Positions 25,315-34,870 are shown, counted from the stretch's first letter. The stretch: DNA of 64,000 nt from Chromobacterium amazonense (GCF_001855565.1 NZ_MKCR01000032.1:62001-126000); one strand, 5' to 3'. Numbers and translations are program-made. Notes: generated by a model from the sequence alone, not told the origin.

Positions 25315-26463
25315 TCAGCGTTTTTCCAGCGGAATGAAAACCTGATCCTCCGGCCCGATGTAATTGGCTGACGGGCGGATGATCTTGCCGTCCTGGCGCT
25401 GCTCAATCACGTGGGCCGCCCAGCCGCTGGTGCGGGAGATCACGAACAGTGGGGTAAACATGGCGGTGGGCACGCCCATCGCGTGGTAGCTGACGGCGGA
25501 GAACCAGTCCAGGTTCGGGAACATCTTTTTGATGTCCCACATCACGCTTTCCAGGCGCTCGGCGATATCGAACATTTTCATGTCGCTATTGCTCTTGGAC
25601 AGCTGGCGCGCCACTTCCTTGATGACCTTGTTGCGCGGATCGGAAATCGTATAAACGGGGTGGCCGAAGCCGATCACCACTTCTTTCTTCTCGACGCGGG
25701 CGCGGATGTCGGCTTCCGCTTCGTCCGGATTTTCATAGCGCTGCTGGATTTCAAACGCCACTTCGTTGGCGCCGCCGTGTTTGGGGCCGCGCAGCGCGCC
25801 GATGGCGCCGGTGATGGCGCTGTACATGTCGGAGCCGGTGCCGGCGATGACGCGGGCGGTGAAGGTGGAGGCGTTGAATTCGTGTTCGGCGTAGAGGTTC
25901 AGCGAGGTGTGCATCGCGCGCACCCACTCGTAGGACGGCTTGACGCCGTGCAGCAGGTGCAGGAAGTGGCCGCCTATGCTGTCGTCGTCGGTTTCCACCT
26001 CGATGCGCTTGCCGTTGTGGCTGTAGTGGTACCAGTAGAGCAGAATGGAGCCGAATGAGGCCATCAGGCGGTCGGCGATGTCTCGCGCGCCGGCCAGATT
26101 GTGGTCGTCCTTCTCGGGCAGCGCGCAACCCAGCGCCGAGGCGCCGCTGCGCATCACATCCATCGGATGGGCGCTGGCCGGCAGCGCTTCCAGCACGGCC
26201 TTGACCGAGGCGGGCAGGCCGCGCAGCGACTTCAGCTTCTTCTTGTAGCCAGCGAGCTCCGCCTTGTTGGGCAGCTTGCCGTGCACCAGCAGGTAGGCCA
26301 CTTCCTCGAATTCGCAATGGCCGGCGATGTCCAGGATGTCATAGCCGCGATAGTGCAGATCGTTGCCGCTGCGGCCGACGGTGCACAGCGCGGTATTGCC
26401 GGCGGCCACGCCGGACAGCGCCACGGATTTCTTCGGTTTGCCGGTTAGTACCACTTCAGTCAT
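25315..26463 (-). CDS. prpC: 2-methylcitrate synthase
   Basis: A 382-residue citrate synthase family enzyme that condenses propionyl-CoA with oxaloacetate to 2-methylcitrate; many also make citrate. The start ([20 protein letters not shown]) and short length are those of PrpC, not of GltA. Active-site histidines are in [13 protein letters not shown] and VIGFGHPVY, and the catalytic aspartate region is near [13 protein letters not shown]. Located 47 bases after prpB in the operon. Confidence 0.95.
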   Translation of the reverse strand: MTEVVLTGKPKKSVALSGVAAGNTALCTVGRSGNDLHYRGYDILDIAGHCEFEEVAYLLVHGKLPNKAELAGYKKKLKSLRGLPASVKAVLEALPASAHPMDVMRSGASALGCALPEKDDHNLAGARDIADRLMASFGSILLYWYHYSHNGKRIEVETDDDSIGGHFLHLLHGVKPSYEWVRAMHTSLNLYAEHEFNASTFTARVIAGTGSDMYSAITGAIGALRGPKHGGANEVAFEIQQRYENPDEAEADIRARVEKKEVVIGFGHPVYTISDPRNKVIKEVARQLSKSNSDMKMFDIAERLESVMWDIKKMFPNLDWFSAVSYHAMGVPTAMFTPLFVISRTSGWAAHVIEQRQDGKIIRPSANYIGPEDQVFIPLEKR

Positions 26464-26510
26464 GCAATTTCTCCTTTGTCAGACTTGGGGCGATGCCGCT
26501 GCCTTGATTG

Positions 26511-27389
26511 TTATTGCTTGCCGGCGGCGAACAGCTGATCCAGTTTCTTTTCGTATTCGTGGTAGCCCAGGTGGTCGTACAGCTGCATCCGGGTTTGCAT
26601 CTTGTCCAGCACGGCCTGCTGCGTGCCGTCGCGACGGATCGCGCCGTATACTTCCAGCGCGGCCTGGCTCATCGCGCGGAAGGCCGATAGCGGGTACAGC
26701 ACCAGGCTGACGCCGTTCTCGGCCAGTTCTTCCGTGGTGTAGAGCGGCGTGGCGCCGAATTCGGTGATATTGGCCAGCACCGGCACCTTTACTACTTCGG
26801 CGAAGCGCTTGTACATGGCCAGATCGGTCATCGCCTCCGGGAAGATCATGTCGGCGCCGGCTTCCACGCAGGCCACCGCGCGCTCGATGGCGGCGTCCAA
26901 GCCCTCCACCGCCAGGGCGTCGGTGCGGGCCATGATGACGAAGCTGTCGTCGTGGCGGGCGTCGGCGGCGGCTTTGATGCGGTCCACCATTTCATCTTGC
27001 GGCACGATGGCCTTATTGGGGCGGTGGCCGCAGCGTTTTTGCAGAACCTGATCTTCAATGTGCACGGCCGCCACGCCGGCCTTCTCCAGGCTGCGCACCG
27101 CGCGGGCGATGTTGAAGGCGCCGCCCCAGCCGGTGTCGATGTCCACCAGCAGCGGCAGGTCGGTGATGTCGGTGATGCGGCGCGCGTCGATCAGCACGTC
27201 TTCCAGCGTGGTGATGCCAAGGTCCGGAATGCCGCAGGACGCAGCGGCGACGCCCCCGCCGGACAGGTATAAGGCCTTGAAACCTGAGTGTTCGGCCAAA
27301 AGTGCGGCATAGGCATTGATCGCGCCTACTACTTGCAACGGTTTTTCAGTGGCCACGGCCTGGCGGAATCGCTGCCCGGGAGTGCTCAT
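26511..27389 (-). CDS. prpB: 2-methylisocitrate lyase
   Basis: A 292-residue lyase of the isocitrate lyase/PEP mutase superfamily that splits 2-methylisocitrate into pyruvate and succinate, the last step of the cycle. The catalytic signature KRCGH is K118-H122 with nucleophile-region C120, and DIDTGWGG holds the metal-binding aspartates. The ATG at 27389 ([12 protein letters not shown]) follows AGGAGC; the longer open frame to 27479 is not supported. It is the first gene of the operon prpB-prpC-x-acnD-prpF. Confidence 0.96.
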   Translation of the reverse strand: MSTPGQRFRQAVATEKPLQVVGAINAYAALLAEHSGFKALYLSGGGVAAASCGIPDLGITTLEDVLIDARRITDITDLPLLVDIDTGWGGAFNIARAVRSLEKAGVAAVHIEDQVLQKRCGHRPNKAIVPQDEMVDRIKAAADARHDDSFVIMARTDALAVEGLDAAIERAVACVEAGADMIFPEAMTDLAMYKRFAEVVKVPVLANITEFGATPLYTTEELAENGVSLVLYPLSAFRAMSQAALEVYGAIRRDGTQQAVLDKMQTRMQLYDHLGYHEYEKKLDQLFAAGKQ

Positions 27390-27431
27390 TGGATGCTCCT
27401 GACGATGGATATGAATTAGCAGCCTGTCATT

Positions 27432-27479
27432 CAAGCAAGTGCTTGGTTGGAGTGTAAAGGCTCTAGAAAATACTGGCAA
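27432..27479 (-). promoter_or_regulatory. Promoter and candidate operator of the prp operon
   Basis: On the minus strand TTGCCA (27479-27474) and TACACT (27456-27451) are 17 bases apart, five and four of six consensus matches. A perfect inverted repeat CAAGC-AAGT-GCTTG (27432-27445) overlaps the expected start point, the usual place for a repressor. No prpR-like gene is adjacent, and the promoter does not look like sigma-54. Confidence 0.5.
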
Positions 27480-27545
27480 TAGTTGACATTTGGATGTTCA
27501 AGTTTTGGCCCGGGGATGATATGTTTCGCATCGTCCTCGATATTG

Positions 27546-27574
27546 GGAACTCAAGGCGAAGCCTGTGGTCTAGA
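27546..27574 (+). promoter_or_regulatory. Sigma-E-type promoter for rpoE
   Basis: GGAACTC (27546-27552) and TCTAGA (27569-27574) are 16 bases apart, close to the sigma-E consensus GGAACTT-N16-TCTGA. It is 60 bases upstream of rpoE, which suggests autoregulation as in other proteobacteria. Confidence 0.65.
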
Positions 27575-27633
27575 TCACAGTCCACGTAACGACCACATAA
27601 AACAGTGGGCAAACCAGGGAGCATAACAACGAC

Positions 27634-28233
27634 ATGAGTGATCGGGATATCGATCAACAGTTGGTGGAACGTGCCCAGCGAGGTGAAAAAAGAGCTTTCG
27701 ATCTGCTTGTTGCCAAGTATCAGCGACGTCTCGCCAGGCTGTTGTCGCGTTTTATCCGCGACGGTTCGGACATCGAGGATGTGACGCAGGAAGCTTTTAT
27801 CAAAGCGTATCGTGCTTTGCCGTCTTTCCGAGGTGAGAGCGCGTTTTACACGTGGCTGTACAGGATAGGCATCAATACGGCCAAGAATTTCCTCAGCGCC
27901 AACGGGCGACGCCCGGTGGTGAACAGCGAGATCGAGGACGAGGACGGCGAGAGCTTCGACATGGCGTCGCAGATCCCGGACATGAACACGCCCGAAACCG
28001 AGCTGATGAACAAGGAAATTCTGGCGACGGTCAATGCCGCCGTGGAAGCCTTGCCGGAGGAGTTGCGTACCGCCATTACCCTCAGGGAAATGGAGGGGTT
28101 GTCCTACGACGAGATCGCTACGGTGATGGATTGTCCGATAGGCACTGTGCGTTCGCGGATTTTCCGCGCTCGCGAGGCGATTGCTGCTGAACTGCGGCCT
28201 CTGCTGGATACGGCCAAGAACAGAAGGTGGTAA
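27634..28233 (+). CDS. rpoE: RNA polymerase sigma-E factor (RpoE/AlgU)
   Basis: A 199-residue ECF sigma factor that directs the envelope stress response. Region 2 is visible as FDLLVAKYQRRLARLLSRFI with DIEDVTQEAFIKAYRAL and the -10 binding block TWLYRIGINTAKNFL; region 4 is the helix-turn-helix GLSYDEIATVMDCPIGTVRSRIFRAREAI. Length and sequence follow E. coli RpoE and Pseudomonas AlgU. It is followed by its anti-sigma factor and RseB/MucB genes, so identity is firm. A sigma-E promoter lies upstream. Confidence 0.97.
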   Translation: MSDRDIDQQLVERAQRGEKRAFDLLVAKYQRRLARLLSRFIRDGSDIEDVTQEAFIKAYRALPSFRGESAFYTWLYRIGINTAKNFLSANGRRPVVNSEIEDEDGESFDMASQIPDMNTPETELMNKEILATVNAAVEALPEELRTAITLREMEGLSYDEIATVMDCPIGTVRSRIFRAREAIAAELRPLLDTAKNRRW

Positions 28234-28235
28234 GT

Positions 28236-28715
28236 ATGAAAGAAACGATTTCCGCGCTGATTGACGGCGAACTGGACGAGCCCCTGGTCAATAAGGCCAT
28301 TGCTTCGATCGCCGACGACAAAGACCTGGATGCGGCCTGGGAACAATATCATCTGATCGGCGATGCGATGCGCGCCAACCGGCTGGCCTCGCTCGACGTG
28401 CGCGCCAAGGTGGCCGAGCGTCTGGCGGCTGAGCCCACCGTGCTGGCGCCGCGCCGTTGGATGCGGCCGCAGCGCGCCAAAACCGCGGGCGCCGTGGCGC
28501 TGGCCGCCAGCGTCAGCTTCGCCGCAGTGGTGGGCTGGCAGCAGCTCAGCCATCGTCAGGCCGCGCCGTCCGTCATCGCCGATCGCGGCGTGCCGGTGCA
28601 GATGGCGCAGCCGGCTCAGTTCGAGCAGGATGACCCGTACGTGCTGGCTCACCAGGAGGTGACCGCGGATCAAGGCGTGATGCGGGTATCTTACGGAAAC
28701 GGAGTTCGCCACTGA
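28236..28715 (+). CDS. rseA: Anti-sigma-E factor RseA/MucA
   Basis: A 159-residue single-pass inner-membrane protein. The cytoplasmic N-domain (MKETISALIDGELDEPLVN) binds and holds sigma-E; a membrane helix is at about residues 84-104 (AGAVALAASVSFAAVVGW); the rest is periplasmic and is cut under stress to free sigma-E. The ATG at 28236 starts the usual family N-terminus and follows AGAAGG; a GTG 9 bases earlier would overlap rpoE. It overlaps rseB by one base (TGATG). Confidence 0.93.
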   Translation: MKETISALIDGELDEPLVNKAIASIADDKDLDAAWEQYHLIGDAMRANRLASLDVRAKVAERLAAEPTVLAPRRWMRPQRAKTAGAVALAASVSFAAVVGWQQLSHRQAAPSVIADRGVPVQMAQPAQFEQDDPYVLAHQEVTADQGVMRVSYGNGVRH

Positions 28716-29680
28716 TGCGTGTCGTACCCCTGATTGGTGTGTTGATGTTCGGGGCCGCCTGTGCGGCCCACGCCGAGGATGACATGCAGCTGTTGCGCAA
28801 GGTTGGCAATGCCAGCCGGCAGCAGGCTTTGGACGGCACCTATCTGCATCAGATGAATGGCATGCTGGAAACCTTCCGCCTGGTGCGCCAGGGACAGGGC
28901 GACAATGTCCGCGAGAAGCGCACGTCGCTGGACGGTTCGCCGCGCGAGGTGGTGAGAAGCGGCGGCGAGCTGACTTGCTACGCGCAGGACAAGCGCGCGC
29001 TGATGGCCTGCAAGATCAGCGCGATGCGGCTGTTCCCGGCCTTGCTGCCTGACGATGTCGACGATATCGCCCGCTCCTATGTGCTTAAGCGCACCGGCAC
29101 GGATCGAGTGGCGCAGCGAGACTGCCAGTGGCTGGATCTTCAGCCGCGCGATCCGCAGCGCTACACCATGCGCATGTGCGTCGAGCCGACTACCTATCTG
29201 CCCTTGAAGATGATCACCCTGTCGCCGCGCGGCGACTCGGTGGAGCAATTCACCTTCACCGAGATTGAGCTGGCCGGCGTCAAAGACAAGCGGGCCTATC
29301 GCGCCAAGCTGCCGCAGAAGTTCCTGCTGCGTTCGGCCAAGGCGCCGACGGGCGCGGATCCGTCGATTTCGCAAAATGAAATCACCGGTTTGCCGCAAGG
29401 CTTCCGCCTGTTGCGTTCTGCTGAGCGGGTGTTGCCTGGCACCGGCGCCAAGCCGGTGCGTCATCTGGTGCTGTCCGATGGGTTGGTGATGCTGTCGGTG
29501 TTCGTCGAGCCGCCGCCGCCGGAAAACGCGCGGATGGAGCGGGTGGGCAATCTGCATGGCGCGATCAATATGGCCACCAGCTATCAGGGCGATATGCAGC
29601 TGACCGCGGTGGGCGATATGCCGCAAACGGCGATGATGGCGCTGCTCAAGGGCATGCATCTCAATGCCAAGAGCGAGTGA
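28715..29680 (+). CDS. rseB: Periplasmic sigma-E regulator RseB/MucB
   Basis: A 321-residue exported protein (signal MRVVPLIGVLMFGAACAAHAE, cleavage near residue 20) of the MucB/RseB family. It binds the periplasmic part of RseA and shields it from proteolysis until lipoprotein or LPS signals arrive. The N-domain is LolA-like (GTYLHQMNGMLETFRL, REVVRSGGELTCYAQDKRA). Its start overlaps the rseA stop, which implies translational coupling. Confidence 0.93.
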   Translation: MRVVPLIGVLMFGAACAAHAEDDMQLLRKVGNASRQQALDGTYLHQMNGMLETFRLVRQGQGDNVREKRTSLDGSPREVVRSGGELTCYAQDKRALMACKISAMRLFPALLPDDVDDIARSYVLKRTGTDRVAQRDCQWLDLQPRDPQRYTMRMCVEPTTYLPLKMITLSPRGDSVEQFTFTEIELAGVKDKRAYRAKLPQKFLLRSAKAPTGADPSISQNEITGLPQGFRLLRSAERVLPGTGAKPVRHLVLSDGLVMLSVFVEPPPPENARMERVGNLHGAINMATSYQGDMQLTAVGDMPQTAMMALLKGMHLNAKSE

Positions 29681-29886
29681 ACCGGGCGAGACGATTGGGA
29701 TCGGCCACTTTTTCTCTCTTGGGGGAAGAGTGGCCCGCAGTGACCGACGCGGTTGTTCTTCCGCGTCGATGAGAATAGAGGAGGGGTGATGCCGGCCGCC
29801 AGGCTTGTATTTCCTGTCTGTTCGTTTCAATAGCCGGCGCTCGCCGGCGTATTCAATCCACAACACAGCAAAAAGATGGAGCGCAC
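29681..29886 (+). other. Leader region between rseB and mucD
   Basis: 206 bases with an imperfect hairpin based on GGCCACT (29703-29709) and AGTGGCC (29729-29735) but no T-run, so probably not a terminator. A short frame of 14 codons (29789-29833, MPAARLVFPVCSFQ) follows a strong AGGAGG site four bases away and could be a leader peptide. No clear promoter was seen. Confidence 0.35.
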
Positions 29887-31299
29887 ATGTCGATCAAAAA
29901 GCTGATCGTTTCCGCCATGCTGGCGGCATCGGTGCTGACTGCCGCGGTTCCCGTCGCCATGGCGGCGGATCTGCCGGATTTCAGCGCTATTGTTGAAACC
30001 GAAGGCAAGGCCGTGGTCAATATCAGCACCACGTCCACAGTCAAGGAAGTGTCGTCCGGCTTGCCGGAAGGCATGGAGGGCGACCCGTTCTTCGAATTCT
30101 TCCGCCGTTTCGCGCCGCCGCGCATGCAAGAGCGCCAGGAAAGCTCGCTCGGCTCCGGCTTTATCATCTCCGCTGACGGTTATGTGCTGACTAATGCCCA
30201 TGTGGTGGCCCGCGCCGACAAGATCACCGTCAAATTGACCGACAAGCGCGAATTCCAGGCCAAGGTCATCGGCTCAGATGCCCGTTCCGACGTGGCCTTG
30301 CTGAAGATAGAGGCCGCCAACCTGCCGGTGGCCCGCCTGGGGAATGCCAAGGATGTGAAGGTGGGGCAGTGGGTGCTGGCCATCGGCTCGCCTTTCGGCT
30401 TTGAAAACACCGCCACATCGGGCATTGTTTCCGGCAAGAATCGCATGTTGCCGGACGAGAGCGCGGTGCAGTTCATCCAGACCGACGCCGCGGTCAATCC
30501 CGGCAACTCCGGCGGCCCGCTGTTCAACATGAAGGGCGAGGTGATCGGCGTCAATTCGCAGATCTATAGCCGTTCCGGCGGCTTCATGGGCATCTCTTTC
30601 GCCATTCCGATCGATACCGCGATGAATGTGGCGGATCAATTGAAGGCAAAGGGCAAGGTGACCCGCAGCCGCATCGGCGTGGTGATCCAGGAGCTGAGCA
30701 AGGAACTGGCGGCCTCGTTTGGCCTGGCCAAGCCCAGCGGTGCGCTGATCAATGCGCTGGATCCGAAAGGCCCGGCGCAGAAGGCGGGGCTGAAGGCTGG
30801 CGACATCATCCTTAAGGTCAATGGCCAGGAAGTGAATTCCGGCGGCGATCTGCAACGCCTGATCAGCGACATGCCGCCTGGCAAGCCGCTGGCGCTGGAT
30901 ATCTGGCGCAACCGCGCGCCGGCGAGCGTGCGCGTGGTGCCGGAGGAGTTGAAGGAAGAGGACTCCCGCATCGCCCAGCGCGAATACCGCAAGCCTGGCG
31001 CGCAGGGTGAGCAGAGCCTGGCGCAGATCGGCCTGCGTCTGCAGGAATTGACGCCGATGCAGCTGAAGCAGGCCGGCATCGACTATGGCCTGCTGGTGCG
31101 CGCGGCCAATGGCGCGGCGATGCGCGCCGGCATTCAGCCCGGCGACGTCATCGTCGGCGTCGGCAGCGAGCCGCTGCAGAGCTTCGCCCAGTTGAAGAAG
31201 GCGCTGGAGCAAGTGAAGAAGGGCGGCACCGTGGCATTGCAGGTGATGCGCCAGGGGCAGGTGCAGTTTGTGCCGCTGACTGTGGGCGACGCGCAGTGA
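29887..31299 (+). CDS. mucD: DegP/MucD-type periplasmic serine protease with two PDZ domains
   Basis: A 470-residue HtrA-family protease and chaperone that removes misfolded envelope proteins. A signal peptide ends at AVPVAMA (residue 26). The trypsin-like domain has the triad H105 (TNAHVV), D135 (SDVALL) and S208 (GNSGGPLF). PDZ domains follow at about residues 265-355 and 380-465, with GLLVRAANGAAMRAGIQPGD in the second. Position right after rpoE-rseA-rseB matches mucD of Pseudomonas. Its stop overlaps the next gene by four bases. Confidence 0.95.
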   Translation: MSIKKLIVSAMLAASVLTAAVPVAMAADLPDFSAIVETEGKAVVNISTTSTVKEVSSGLPEGMEGDPFFEFFRRFAPPRMQERQESSLGSGFIISADGYVLTNAHVVARADKITVKLTDKREFQAKVIGSDARSDVALLKIEAANLPVARLGNAKDVKVGQWVLAIGSPFGFENTATSGIVSGKNRMLPDESAVQFIQTDAAVNPGNSGGPLFNMKGEVIGVNSQIYSRSGGFMGISFAIPIDTAMNVADQLKAKGKVTRSRIGVVIQELSKELAASFGLAKPSGALINALDPKGPAQKAGLKAGDIILKVNGQEVNSGGDLQRLISDMPPGKPLALDIWRNRAPASVRVVPEELKEEDSRIAQREYRKPGAQGEQSLAQIGLRLQELTPMQLKQAGIDYGLLVRAANGAAMRAGIQPGDVIVGVGSEPLQSFAQLKKALEQVKKGGTVALQVMRQGQVQFVPLTVGDAQ

Positions 31300-31535
31300 A
31301 GCTGACGCTTTACTTCCGCGAATACTGCAGCCTGTGCCATCAGATGCTGGCGGAGCTTGCGCCCTGGCGCGAGCGCCACGGCTTTGAGCTGGAAGTGCTG
31401 GATGTCGATGCCGATCCGGCGCTGGAGGCCCGCTTCAATGAGCTGGTGCCGGTGCTGATGGATGGCGAGACCGAAATCTGCCACTGGCATCTCGATGCGA
31501 CGAAGTTGGCTGCACACTTGGGCGAAATCGGCTAA
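31296..31535 (+). CDS. Glutaredoxin-like (DUF836) thiol protein
   Basis: A 79-residue thioredoxin-fold protein with the redox motif CSLC at C11-C14 (YFREYCSLCHQML). It matches the short glutaredoxin-like DUF836 family often found between mucD and lepA in beta-proteobacteria. Function is unproven. It begins with GTG overlapping the mucD stop by four bases, so it is translationally coupled to the protease gene; a role in periplasmic stress is only suggested by that. Confidence 0.82.
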   Translation: MKLTLYFREYCSLCHQMLAELAPWRERHGFELEVLDVDADPALEARFNELVPVLMDGETEICHWHLDATKLAAHLGEIG

Positions 31536-31560
31536 AATCCGCGCCAGTGTGAGTCAAACC

Positions 31561-31655
31561 GGGGGCGCGCAGGACGCGCCCCCGCTTGCTGATCGGCTTC
31601 CGGCAGCCGTCGGACCCGAGCGGGTCCCCCGGAAGGGCCATCCGTCAGCAGCCCC
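31561..31655 (+). other. Structured leader upstream of lepA
   Basis: Two strong hairpins: GGGGGCGCG (31561-31569) with CGCGCCCCC (31575-31583), and GGACCCG (31612-31618) with CGGGTCC (31621-31627). The second is enclosed by TTCCGG (31598) with CCGGAA (31629) and by GCTGA (31588) with TCAGC (31645). With the terminator-like hairpin that follows, almost the whole gap before lepA can fold. Confidence 0.55.
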
Positions 31656-31682
31656 GGGCACGCTTGCGTGCCCTTATCTTTT
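31656..31682 (+). terminator. Terminator-like hairpin just before lepA
   Basis: GGGCACGC (31656-31663) pairs with GCGTGCCC (31666-31673), followed by TTATCTTTT. It ends 11 bases before the lepA ATG, so it either limits read-through from mucD or attenuates lepA. Confidence 0.7.
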
Positions 31683-31693
31683 GCTGGAAACCG

Positions 31694-33487
31694 ATGAAGA
31701 ACATCCGAAATTTTTCGATCATTGCCCATATCGACCACGGTAAATCCACCCTGGCCGACCGTTTCATTCAATTCTGTGGCGGCCTCGAGCTGCGCGAAAT
31801 GAGCGCCCAGGTGCTCGACTCGATGGATATCGAGAAGGAACGCGGCATCACCATCAAGGCGCAGACTGCCGCCTTGCAGTACAAGGCCCGCAATGGCGAG
31901 GTTTACCATCTGAACCTAATCGACACCCCGGGACACGTGGACTTCAGCTACGAAGTGTCGCGTTCTCTGTCCGCCTGCGAAGGCGCGCTTTTGGTGGTGG
32001 ATGCGTCGCAGGGCGTGGAAGCCCAGACCGTGGCCAACTGCTACACCGCCATCGAGCTGGGCGTGGAAGTGGTGCCGGTGCTGAACAAGATCGACCTGCC
32101 AGCCGCCGACCCCGAACGCATCTCCCAGGAAATCGAGGACATCATCGGCATCGAGGCCGTGGACGCCGTGCGCGCTTCGGCCAAGTCCGGCATCGGCATC
32201 GAGGACATCCTGGAAGAGGTGGTCAACAAGATTCCGCCGCCGCAGGGCAATCCGGACGGCCCGCTGAAGGCGCTGATCGTCGATTCCTGGTTCGACAACT
32301 ATGTCGGCGTGGTGATGCTGGTGCGCGTCATCGACGGCTCGCTGAAGCCCAAGGACAAGATCAAGTTCATGGCCACCGGCGCCGAGCATCTGTGCGAGCA
32401 GGTGGGCGTGTTCACGCCGAAGTCGGTGCAGCGCCCGAGCCTGAACGCAGGCGAAGTCGGCTTTGTCATTGCCGGCATCAAGGAGCTGAAATCGGCCAAG
32501 GTGGGCGATACCATTACTCTGGTGAGCAATCCGGCCGCTGAAGCCCTGCCGGGCTTCAAGGACGTGCAGTCGCAGGTGTTCGCCGGCCTGTATCCGGTGG
32601 AGAGCCACGATTACGAAGCATTGCGCGACGCGCTGGAAAAACTGCAGCTGAACGACGCCTCGCTGAAGTACGAGCCGGAAGTGTCGCAGGCGCTGGGCTT
32701 CGGCTTCCGTTGCGGCTTCCTCGGCCTCCTGCATCTGGAGATCGTACAGGAGCGCCTGGAGCGCGAGTTCGACATGGACCTGATCACCACCGCGCCGACG
32801 GTGAACTACGAAGTGGTGATGAAGGACGGCACGGTGGAAGTGGTGTCCAACCCGTCGCGCATGCCGGAAGCCGGCAAGTACGACGAATTGCGCGAACCCA
32901 TCATCACCTCCACCATCCTGGTGCCGCAGGACTATGTCGGCGCGGTGATGACGCTGTGCAACCAGAAGCGCGGCGTGCAGCGCAATATGCAGTACATGGG
33001 CCGCCAGGTGATGTTGACTTACGACCTGCCGATGAACGAAGTGGTGATGGACTTCTTCGACAAGCTGAAGTCCACCAGCCGCGGCTACGCCTCGCTGGAC
33101 TACGAATTCAAGGAATTCCAGAGCGCCGATCTGGTCAAGCTGGACGTGCTGGTCAACGGCGAGAAGGTGGACGCGTTGTCTCTGATCGTGCACCGCGCTT
33201 CCAGCGTGTATCGCGGCCGCGAGCTGGTGTCCAAGATGCGCGAGCTGATCCCGCGCCAGATGTTCGACATCGCCGTGCAGGCGGCCATCGGCGGCCACAT
33301 CATCGCCCGCGAAACCGTCAAGGCGCTGCGCAAGAACGTGCTGGCCAAGTGCTACGGCGGCGACATCACGCGTAAGAAGAAACTGTTGGAAAAGCAAAAA
33401 GCCGGCAAGAAACGCATGAAACAGGTCGGCAACGTGGAAATCCCGCAAGAGGCTTTCCTTGCCATTCTTCAAGTAGGGGATAAATAA
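31694..33487 (+). CDS. lepA: Elongation factor 4 (LepA)
   Basis: A 597-residue ribosome-associated GTPase that acts in translation or ribosome assembly. G1 is AHIDHGKST (11-19), G3 is DTPGHVDF, G4 is NKID. The EF-G-like domains and the LepA-specific C-terminal domain ([20 protein letters not shown]) are present. I place the start at the ATG 31694 ([19 protein letters not shown]), which matches E. coli LepA; the open frame back to 31586 crosses a terminator hairpin. lepB begins directly after the stop, the classical lepA-lepB pairing. Confidence 0.97.
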   Translation: MKNIRNFSIIAHIDHGKSTLADRFIQFCGGLELREMSAQVLDSMDIEKERGITIKAQTAALQYKARNGEVYHLNLIDTPGHVDFSYEVSRSLSACEGALLVVDASQGVEAQTVANCYTAIELGVEVVPVLNKIDLPAADPERISQEIEDIIGIEAVDAVRASAKSGIGIEDILEEVVNKIPPPQGNPDGPLKALIVDSWFDNYVGVVMLVRVIDGSLKPKDKIKFMATGAEHLCEQVGVFTPKSVQRPSLNAGEVGFVIAGIKELKSAKVGDTITLVSNPAAEALPGFKDVQSQVFAGLYPVESHDYEALRDALEKLQLNDASLKYEPEVSQALGFGFRCGFLGLLHLEIVQERLEREFDMDLITTAPTVNYEVVMKDGTVEVVSNPSRMPEAGKYDELREPIITSTILVPQDYVGAVMTLCNQKRGVQRNMQYMGRQVMLTYDLPMNEVVMDFFDKLKSTSRGYASLDYEFKEFQSADLVKLDVLVNGEKVDALSLIVHRASSVYRGRELVSKMRELIPRQMFDIAVQAAIGGHIIARETVKALRKNVLAKCYGGDITRKKKLLEKQKAGKKRMKQVGNVEIPQEAFLAILQVGDK

Positions 33488-34465
33488 GTGGGCGGAAACT
33501 TGTACTGGGTATTCGTCGCTCTGGCCGCGATCGGCGCCATGCTGATCGTGCTGGGCGGCAAGAAGCAGGAAGGGGCGGCCGATTGGCCGCAGTCCGTGCA
33601 GTGGGGCTATCTGGCGCTGGTGATCGGCGGCTTCGGCTTCCTCTCCAACTACATGAGCTTCACCGCCGTGATGCTGGTGTTCGTGCTGATCACTGGCGTG
33701 GTGTGGGCGCTGGACAAGTGGCTGCTGGCTAAGAAGCGCGCCGCCAGCGGCGCCGAGGCCGGCCATTTCGTGGATTACTCCCGCGGCTTCTTCCCGGTGA
33801 TCCTGGTGGTGTTCGTGCTGCGCTCCTTCCTGGTGGAGCCGTTCCAGATTCCGTCCAGCTCGATGCGGCCGGGCCTGGTCGTCGGCGACTTCATCCTGGT
33901 CAATAAATTCGCCTATGGCATCCGCGTGCCGGTGCTCAATAATGTATTGATCCCTGTGGGGCAGGTGCAGCACGGCGACGTGGTGGTGTTCAACTACCCG
34001 CCGAACCCCAAGATCAATTACATCAAGCGGGTGATCGGCCTGCCGGGCGATACCGTCGAGTACCGCAACAAGCGCCTGACCGTCAACGGCAAGCCGCTGA
34101 CCGATGTGCAGGACGGCACCTACGATTACCTGGAAAAGGAGCTGGGCCTGCAACAGATCACGGCTGATCAGTTCCGCGAAAGCCAGAACGGCAAGCAGTA
34201 CAAGGTGCTGAATAATGCGGGCACGCCGGTAGTGGCGCTGAGCCAGGTGCAGGACTTCCCGTACCGCGACAATTGCCGCTACGATGACGATGGCTTTGTC
34301 TGCAAAGTGCCGCAGGGCAATTACTTCATGATGGGCGACAACCGCGACAATAGTTCCGACGGCCGCTACTGGGGCTTCGTCAAGGATGATCTGATGGTGG
34401 GCAAGGCCTTCATGATCTGGATGAACTTCGGCAACCTGTCGCGCATCGGCAGCAAAATTCAATAA
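33488..34465 (+). CDS. lepB: Signal peptidase I
   Basis: A 325-residue inner-membrane peptidase that removes signal peptides from exported proteins. The catalytic serine is S125 (FQIPSSSMRPG) and the lysine is K180 (YIKRVIGLPGD). Two or three hydrophobic helices lie in residues 1-120 (about 5-22, 38-80, 101-115). The conserved MMGDNRDNSSDGRYWGF box is near residue 285. It starts with GTG immediately after the lepA stop. Confidence 0.96.
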   Translation: MGGNLYWVFVALAAIGAMLIVLGGKKQEGAADWPQSVQWGYLALVIGGFGFLSNYMSFTAVMLVFVLITGVVWALDKWLLAKKRAASGAEAGHFVDYSRGFFPVILVVFVLRSFLVEPFQIPSSSMRPGLVVGDFILVNKFAYGIRVPVLNNVLIPVGQVQHGDVVVFNYPPNPKINYIKRVIGLPGDTVEYRNKRLTVNGKPLTDVQDGTYDYLEKELGLQQITADQFRESQNGKQYKVLNNAGTPVVALSQVQDFPYRDNCRYDDDGFVCKVPQGNYFMMGDNRDNSSDGRYWGFVKDDLMVGKAFMIWMNFGNLSRIGSKIQ

Positions 34466-34500
34466 GCTACAGGCCGCGCTGGCCGCAGCGGGAGATTCGC

Positions 34501-34863
34501 ATGAAAAAACAGAGGGGCTTGTCTGGCATCGCCGTGCTGTTGTGTGTCGCCCTGGCCGGCGCCGCCTTGTTGCTGGTGTTCAAGATCGTGCCGGTCTACA
34601 CCGAATTCGCCAATATCAAGAATACGTTGCAGACCCTGTCCGCCGAAACCAATGCCGGCGAGTACACCCTGCGGCATGAGTTTGACCAGAAGGCGGCCGT
34701 TGCCGACATCACCGCGATCAAGGGCGATAACTTGACGGTGGTGGCCGGCAGTAGCGGCAACTTCCTGCGCGCGCAGTATCAGCGCGAGGTGCCGCTGTTC
34801 GCCAATGTCAGTCTGCTATTCCATTTCGATACCCAGGCAGGCCAACCGCCTGCTGTTCAATAA
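34501..34863 (+). CDS. DUF4845 family membrane-anchored protein
   Basis: A 120-residue protein with a basic N-terminus, one hydrophobic helix (residues about 8-30, LSGIAVLLCVALAGAALLLV) and a periplasmic domain, resembling a pilin-like N-terminal anchor. It matches DUF4845, regularly found between lepB and rnc in beta- and gamma-proteobacteria; no function is established. It ends 7 bases before rnc. Confidence 0.85.
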   Translation: MKKQRGLSGIAVLLCVALAGAALLLVFKIVPVYTEFANIKNTLQTLSAETNAGEYTLRHEFDQKAAVADITAIKGDNLTVVAGSSGNFLRAQYQREVPLFANVSLLFHFDTQAGQPPAVQ

Positions 34864-34870
34864 CCATACC

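Noticed and set aside
31916..34462. An 848-codon open frame on the minus strand opposite lepA and lepB
   Set aside because: It is antisense to two certain genes, is rich in H, Q, R, D repeats typical of reversed GC-rich codons, and resembles no protein family.
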